DNA of 10,071 nt from PNAI01 sp964575715. Its GTDB lineage: Bacteria; Pseudomonadota; Alphaproteobacteria; Rhizobiales; Xanthobacteraceae. Below the pieces are notes generated by a model. The model worked only from the letters and a program-made list of their open reading frames with translations. It was not told the origin of the DNA and ran no database searches. This document shows positions 7,054-10,071 of the stretch, piece after piece; the stretch's first letter is position 1, and each line of letters opens with the position of its first letter. Made by a program: the position numbers and the translations under genes. The stretch lies in the NCBI GenBank assembly GCA_964575715.1, contig CAZNSG010000083.1, positions 1 to 10,071 of the forward strand. The letters are read 5' to 3'.

Positions 7054-7081
7054 CCCGTCGAAGCATCTTTGCGAAGACGGG
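7054..7081. repeat. Palindromic element, copy 2 (CCCGTC-GAAGC architecture)
   Basis: Arms CCCGTC (7054-7059) and GACGGG (7076-7081). Read on the + strand, the inside is GAA-GC-ATCTTT-GC-GAA, the same plan as the element at 7016-7041 but with a 6-base loop and inverted orientation. The two lie 12 bp apart, downstream of the PepSY gene. They could act as RNA stabilisers or weak terminators, but there is no U-run. Confidence 0.6.
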
Positions 7082-7138
7082 TCGCTGGGACGAGCGGAAA
7101 ACAATTACCGACTCCACCTGATCGAAATCCGCTCTAGT

Positions 7139-8224
7139 TCAGTCTGTACCGACGATCTTTCCGGACTCGATGTCGACAAAGACGTCTATCTCACCTCGGT
7201 CCTTCGTCTGGATCTCGACCACGTAGACATTCTTGCCGCGCTTTCGCTCAATCTTCACGGAGGTGGCTTTTCCGGGGACTTCGGCAAGCGCGATCTTCGT
7301 TGCCTCCTCGCCCGAGACCTTCGCCACCGGTGGCGTATATTTCAGGGGCTTGTTCCGCAGCTTCCCGACGCTTGAAACGTCTGAGGCCGGGTTGCTCTTC
7401 GGCAGCGCGGCGGAAACGACGAGCTTGCCGTCAGAAGTGTCGAGCACGACCCCAACCCTCGGACACCAAGTCTTGTCGGTAATATCGGTCAGATTGCGCA
7501 GATTCTGCTCGCGAACCCGCACGCAGCCCTTAAACGTCCCCGCCGGAACCGTTATTTCGATGCCGGCTTCCATGTTTTCGGAGCCGCCATAGGAGATGCT
7601 CTGGCTGCCGTCGAAGATGTAGCGGCCGCCGATCGTGAAAGTGCCGGGCATCAGCAGGCCCGGTTCGGCGATGCCGTCGCCGTCGAGTTCGCCTACCCGC
7701 CATGTGCCAGCGAAAATTGGTTTGCCTTCTTCGTTAAGCTCCCAACTTATCTCGCCGAAGGAATAGAGGTTGTTGTTGGTCTTATCGAAGGCGACCCAGT
7801 TGAATGAGCGCTGTGTCAGAACGCCATCGATATACTCTTCTTCCTGCACAACCGCGGCCTTGAATTTGCCAATGGCAGGAACATTGAAATTCTCGGTCTT
7901 ATTCAGCACCACGGTCTCTTTACGATAAAAACCGTCCGGGTGATCAGGCCGCTCATGTACGTGTTTGTGGCCCGGTATGATCGGGTAATAGAGCGGGTTG
8001 ATCCCGTGCGGAACAATATTCTTGGCTTTTAGATTCCAATCCTTCAGCGACGAGAAATCTTTGCCTTTGGTCCAGCGCGGTGGGTCTTTGATCTCGCCCG
8101 CGACCGCGCCGCCGGCGAACGCGAATCCGACCGCCGTCAGAACGGTGGCCGTCGTGAGCAGGGCACGCCACCGGGCCATCAGGCTCGACCGCGTTTTTGT
8201 CGGCTTCATGTGTTCGTACAACAT
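7139..8224 (-). CDS. Secreted protein with C-terminal PepSY domain
   Basis: 361 aa from ATG 8224, chosen because GAGG lies eight bases upstream. An upstream TTG (8272) and inner ATGs at 8209 and 8179 are less likely, though both of the latter keep the signal peptide. The leader ends near residue 43 (ALLTTATVLTAVGFAFAGGAVA, preceded by Arg/Lys). The mature body (about 64-275) begins with NPLYYPIIPGHKHVHE, the N-P-x-x-P-x-x-P-G opening I know from uncharacterised secreted or lipid-anchored proteins that often carry PepSY tails. It continues with beta-rich sequence and two Cys (234, 254) that may form a disulfide. Residues about 303-361 are a clear PepSY domain: SGEEATKIALAEVPGKATSVKIE, then YVVEIQTKDRGEIDVFVDIESGKIV. 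PepSY domains are thought to bind and inhibit peptidases or sense the envelope, but no activity can be claimed here. His-rich stretch 86-95 (HKHVHERPDH) might bind metal. Neighbours are an RND pump upstream and the export cluster downstream; whether it belongs to either is open. Confidence 0.75.
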   Translation of the reverse strand: MLYEHMKPTKTRSSLMARWRALLTTATVLTAVGFAFAGGAVAGEIKDPPRWTKGKDFSSLKDWNLKAKNIVPHGINPLYYPIIPGHKHVHERPDHPDGFYRKETVVLNKTENFNVPAIGKFKAAVVQEEEYIDGVLTQRSFNWVAFDKTNNNLYSFGEISWELNEEGKPIFAGTWRVGELDGDGIAEPGLLMPGTFTIGGRYIFDGSQSISYGGSENMEAGIEITVPAGTFKGCVRVREQNLRNLTDITDKTWCPRVGVVLDTSDGKLVVSAALPKSNPASDVSSVGKLRNKPLKYTPPVAKVSGEEATKIALAEVPGKATSVKIERKRGKNVYVVEIQTKDRGEIDVFVDIESGKIVGTD

Positions 8225-8232
8225 TGGAATAT

Positions 8233-8236
8233 CCTC
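8233..8236 (-). promoter_or_regulatory. Ribosome binding site GAGG that decides the PepSY gene start
   Basis: GAGG on the - strand, eight bases before ATG 8224. The competing starts (TTG 8272, ATG 8209, ATG 8179) have no comparable site. Confidence 0.55.
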
Positions 8237-8445
8237 GTTTGCGGGCATCGGGTCCGGCCAAATGCTGCCCAAGGGTTGCGGAAAGTTGGATGAGCGAGAG
8301 GAAGCGCCGGTGCAACGCCGTTTCCGAATAGAAGGCGAGACACGGCCGGTTCGTCTCGGGCCGAATTGAGGTTTCTCGGGTCGAGCTGGTTCATTGCGCC
8401 CTCGCGGTCGCGAAGCCAGCTTGGATGAAGGACCGGTTGCCGTTC

Positions 8446-8468
8446 TTCGCGATGGTCCCGATCGCGAA
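8446..8468. promoter_or_regulatory. Perfect 8-bp inverted repeat, possible operator
   Basis: TTCGCGAT (8446-8453), 7-base spacer, ATCGCGAA (8461-8468), exact reverse complements. It lies about 220 bp upstream of the PepSY gene start and 117 bp after the RND stop. The symmetric arms and the lack of a flanking T-run suit a binding site for a dimeric regulator better than a terminator. No regulator gene is visible in the window. Confidence 0.35.
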
Positions 8469-8584
8469 TGTGCAGGCCTGGCCAGCGCGCAATAACCCTT
8501 CCGGTATCGTGAAGGCTTTTGTCGAACCTGGCAGCAGTGCCCGGATTTCGGAGGGCGAGCCGGTTTGCTGGATAAATGTTCATA

Positions 8585-10071
8585 TCAGGCGGTCCCGGAT
8601 ATTCGTACTGGTTCTGCAATAGTCAGATCGTTCGCCGGCAGGACTGTGCCGCGTCCGAAGCGCAGATAAAGTGCCGGCACAATGAACAGATTGAGCAGCG
8701 TCGATGTGACGAGACCGCCCAGAATGACGACCGCCATCGGATATTCGATCTCGTGCCCAGGCAGGTCGCCATAAATGATCAGCGGCAGAATCGCGAGCCC
8801 GGCGGCGCCCGTCGTCATTAAGATCGGCCGTAACCGCTCTTCCGCGCCGCGCAGCACGAGCCCCATGCCGAATGCCTCGCCCTCATGGCGCTCCAGGTGC
8901 TGGAAATGGTTGATCATTATGATCCCATTGCGAGCGGCGATGCCAAGCACGGTCAAAAAACCGATCAATGAGCCAAGGGAAACTACGCCGCCCGCGAGCC
9001 ATGCCGCCAGGATGCCGCCCACAAGTGCCGAAGGAAGGGTCAGGAAACTGAGCGTGGCCAGACGCCAGCTGTCAAAAGACTGCCACAGAAGTATGAATAT
9101 GCCGACGAGCGCCAGCACCGCGAACAGCTGCAACCGCCCGCGGGCGGCGCGCAGTTCCGCATACTCGCCTCGCAGGACTGCATAGTAGCCAAGTGGAAAC
9201 GAAATCGTCCGCAGGCGCGCCTGCACGTCCTCGGCGACGGCGGCGAGATCGCGGCCCCGCGCATTCGCCTGCACGTCGATCCGACGGGAGCTTGCCTCGC
9301 GCTTAATGATATTCGGCGTCGGCTGAATGCTGACATCCGCTACGTCCGCCAGCCGGACGCGCTGCCTGGTCGGCGTATCGATCATCATGTCGCGCACCGA
9401 GTCGAGGCTGTGGCGGGCTTCCGGCGCGGTCCACACATGCACGTCGTAGGTGCGTCCTTCGATGAAGATGTCGCCGACCTCGGTTCCGGCCATCAGGGAC
9501 GCGGAGGCGCGCCGCATATCGCCGGGCTTCAGGCCGTAACGCGATGCCGCTTCCAGGTTCGCCGTCACTTGAATGTGCGGCACTTCGACAATCAGCTCCT
9601 TGTGCAGATTGACGAGGCCCGGAATGTCCGCGAGCGCCACGCGGATTTCCTCGGCCTTGTCCCGCAGAACGCCGAGATCCGGGCCGAAGATGCGGACGAC
9701 GATCGCCTCACCCGCGCCGGTCAAGACCTCGCGAATGCGCTCCTTCAGATAGGTTTGCACATCGCGGTAGAGGCCGGGATAACCCTCCACCATTTCCTCG
9801 ATTCTCGCGAGCGTCTTGTTGTAGTCGACGTCCCGGCTGATGCTGATCCAGTTCTCTCCGAAATTGATGCCGACGACCTCGTCGGCGGCGAACGCCTGGC
9901 CGATATGGGCGCCGAAGTTGCGCACGCCCGGAATGGCGCGCAGTTCCTTGCTCGCGCTGGTCGTGATGCGCAGCATCTCGGGATGTGAGGTGTCGGGTGA
10001 CGTCACCCAGTGCATCAGGAAGTCGCGTTCTTTGAACTCCGGCAGCAACGAGTGGCCGAGCAGTGGCCAGA
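8585..10071 (-). CDS. RND efflux permease, heavy-metal (CusA/CzcA) type, C-terminal half
   Basis: The frame is open to the right edge, so the N-terminal half (TM1 to about TM7, including the proton-relay helix TM4) is missing; about 495 residues are seen. The start of the fragment, GHSLLPEFKERDFLMHWV, matches the entry to the second periplasmic porter domain (FLPxLDEGD in CusA/CzcA). Further family landmarks: ILTGAGEAIVVRIFGPDL-like segment, EVPHIQVTANLEAASRYGL, RRIDVQANARGRDL, then membrane helices with GIFILLWQSFDSW, GFLTVLGIAARNGIIMINHF, GAEERLRPILMTT and PMAVVILGGLVTSTLLNLFIVPALY. This pattern is that of HME-RND pumps, which drive cations from periplasm or cytoplasm out through an adaptor and an outer-membrane channel using the proton gradient. 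The family position is firm; the substrate is not, as the export residues cannot be checked without the other half. It ends with a short soluble tail and TGA at 8585. Confidence 0.88.
   Translation of the reverse strand, partial: WPLLGHSLLPEFKERDFLMHWVTSPDTSHPEMLRITTSASKELRAIPGVRNFGAHIGQAFAADEVVGINFGENWISISRDVDYNKTLARIEEMVEGYPGLYRDVQTYLKERIREVLTGAGEAIVVRIFGPDLGVLRDKAEEIRVALADIPGLVNLHKELIVEVPHIQVTANLEAASRYGLKPGDMRRASASLMAGTEVGDIFIEGRTYDVHVWTAPEARHSLDSVRDMMIDTPTRQRVRLADVADVSIQPTPNIIKREASSRRIDVQANARGRDLAAVAEDVQARLRTISFPLGYYAVLRGEYAELRAARGRLQLFAVLALVGIFILLWQSFDSWRLATLSFLTLPSALVGGILAAWLAGGVVSLGSLIGFLTVLGIAARNGIIMINHFQHLERHEGEAFGMGLVLRGAEERLRPILMTTGAAGLAILPLIIYGDLPGHEIEYPMAVVILGGLVTSTLLNLFIVPALYLRFGRGTVLPANDLTIAEPVRISGTA

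Larger units (their letters stand above)
6845..7138. other. Intergenic region rich in palindromic repeats
   Basis: About 290 bp between the PepSY gene and the CMxxxGF gene, with no credible coding frame. It holds three palindromic units (listed separately at 6914-6953, 7016-7041 and 7054-7081). The segment 6854-6886 (around ccagagcatgttccgttcaa) is of a type I recall as dispersed between genes in Bradyrhizobium-like genomes. On the - strand, TTGAAC at about 6882-6877 could be a -35 box for the gene at 6817, but the best -10 (around TAATGG) is poor. I see no confident promoter or terminator. Confidence 0.5.
8225..8584. other. 360-bp intergenic region between RND pump and PepSY gene
   Basis: No gene is supported. 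It contains several inverted repeats: CGAGAC/GTCTCG (8336-8341 and 8353-8358, 11-base loop), TCGCG/CGCGA (8402-8406 and 8409-8413), and the 8-bp perfect palindrome at 8446-8468. The first could be a weak transcription terminator for the RND operon, but it is followed only by CCTTCTATTC on the - strand, not a true T-run. I find no convincing -35/-10 pair for the PepSY gene. A 62-codon - strand frame (8394-8206) has a GAGGG four bases before its ATG and ends in ATGA with ATG 8209; its sequence matches nothing I know. Confidence 0.4.

Noticed and set aside
6818..7117. N-terminal extension of about 100 residues for the CMxxxGF protein
   Set aside because: It is Arg-rich, runs through palindromic intergenic repeats, and would bury the clear signal peptide starting at 6817.
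8425..8622. 65-codon + strand frame in the gap after the RND gene
   Set aside because: I tested whether it is a remnant of a pump adaptor or other gene; no motif is recognisable, its end overlaps the RND gene in antisense, and no ribosome site was seen.
9410..9988. 192-codon open frame on the + strand
   Set aside because: Antisense to the well-conserved RND permease; His/Asp/Arg-rich shadow without motifs.
1..10071. CRISPR array, tRNA, rRNA, insertion sequence or attachment site
   Set aside because: No regularly spaced direct repeats, no tRNA or rRNA signatures, and no transposase or integrase frame were seen.

Overview
The window looks like high-GC proteobacterial chromosome, most likely an alphaproteobacterium of the Bradyrhizobium/Rhodopseudomonas type. 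This is inferred from the roughly 60-70 % GC of the coding DNA, an outer-membrane beta-barrel gene (so a Gram-negative cell), an RND pump, and intergenic palindromes of a kind I associate with that group. The taxonomic guess is not proven by anything here.

Layout. The left end (1-393, + strand) holds the 3' end of a multi-pass membrane protein, probably a polysaccharide polymerase. It is GC-poor (about 48 % by hand count over 1-360). Everything else lies on the - strand and is read from right to left. From the right edge: the C-terminal half of an RND heavy-metal-type permease (8585 to beyond 10071); a 360-bp gap with a perfect palindrome; a secreted protein with a C-terminal PepSY domain (7139-8224); a ~300-bp gap filled with palindromic repeats; a secreted protein of unknown function with paired-Cys and CMxxxGF-type motifs (5945-6817); a membrane-anchored periplasmic adaptor carrying a peptidoglycan-binding domain (4319-5854); a one-chain MacB-type ABC exporter (2283-4322) whose start overlaps the adaptor stop (ATGA); and an LbtU-like outer-membrane porin (428-2257), 25 bp further on.

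How it may work. Adaptor, ABC exporter and porin are tightly packed and can be read as an envelope-spanning export path: ATPase/permease in the inner membrane, adaptor tethered to peptidoglycan, and an LbtU-type barrel where TolC would normally be expected. The adaptor, the permease half and the secreted CMxxxGF protein resemble, from memory, a set of proteins that is common in actinobacteria, where there is usually no outer membrane. If that resemblance holds, this window shows a Gram-negative version of that system with an outer-membrane porin added and the ATPase and permease fused. A 13-bp perfect inverted repeat lies exactly in the linker between the ATPase and permease halves. This combination is the best candidate here for an undescribed system. 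Its substrate cannot be read from the sequence.
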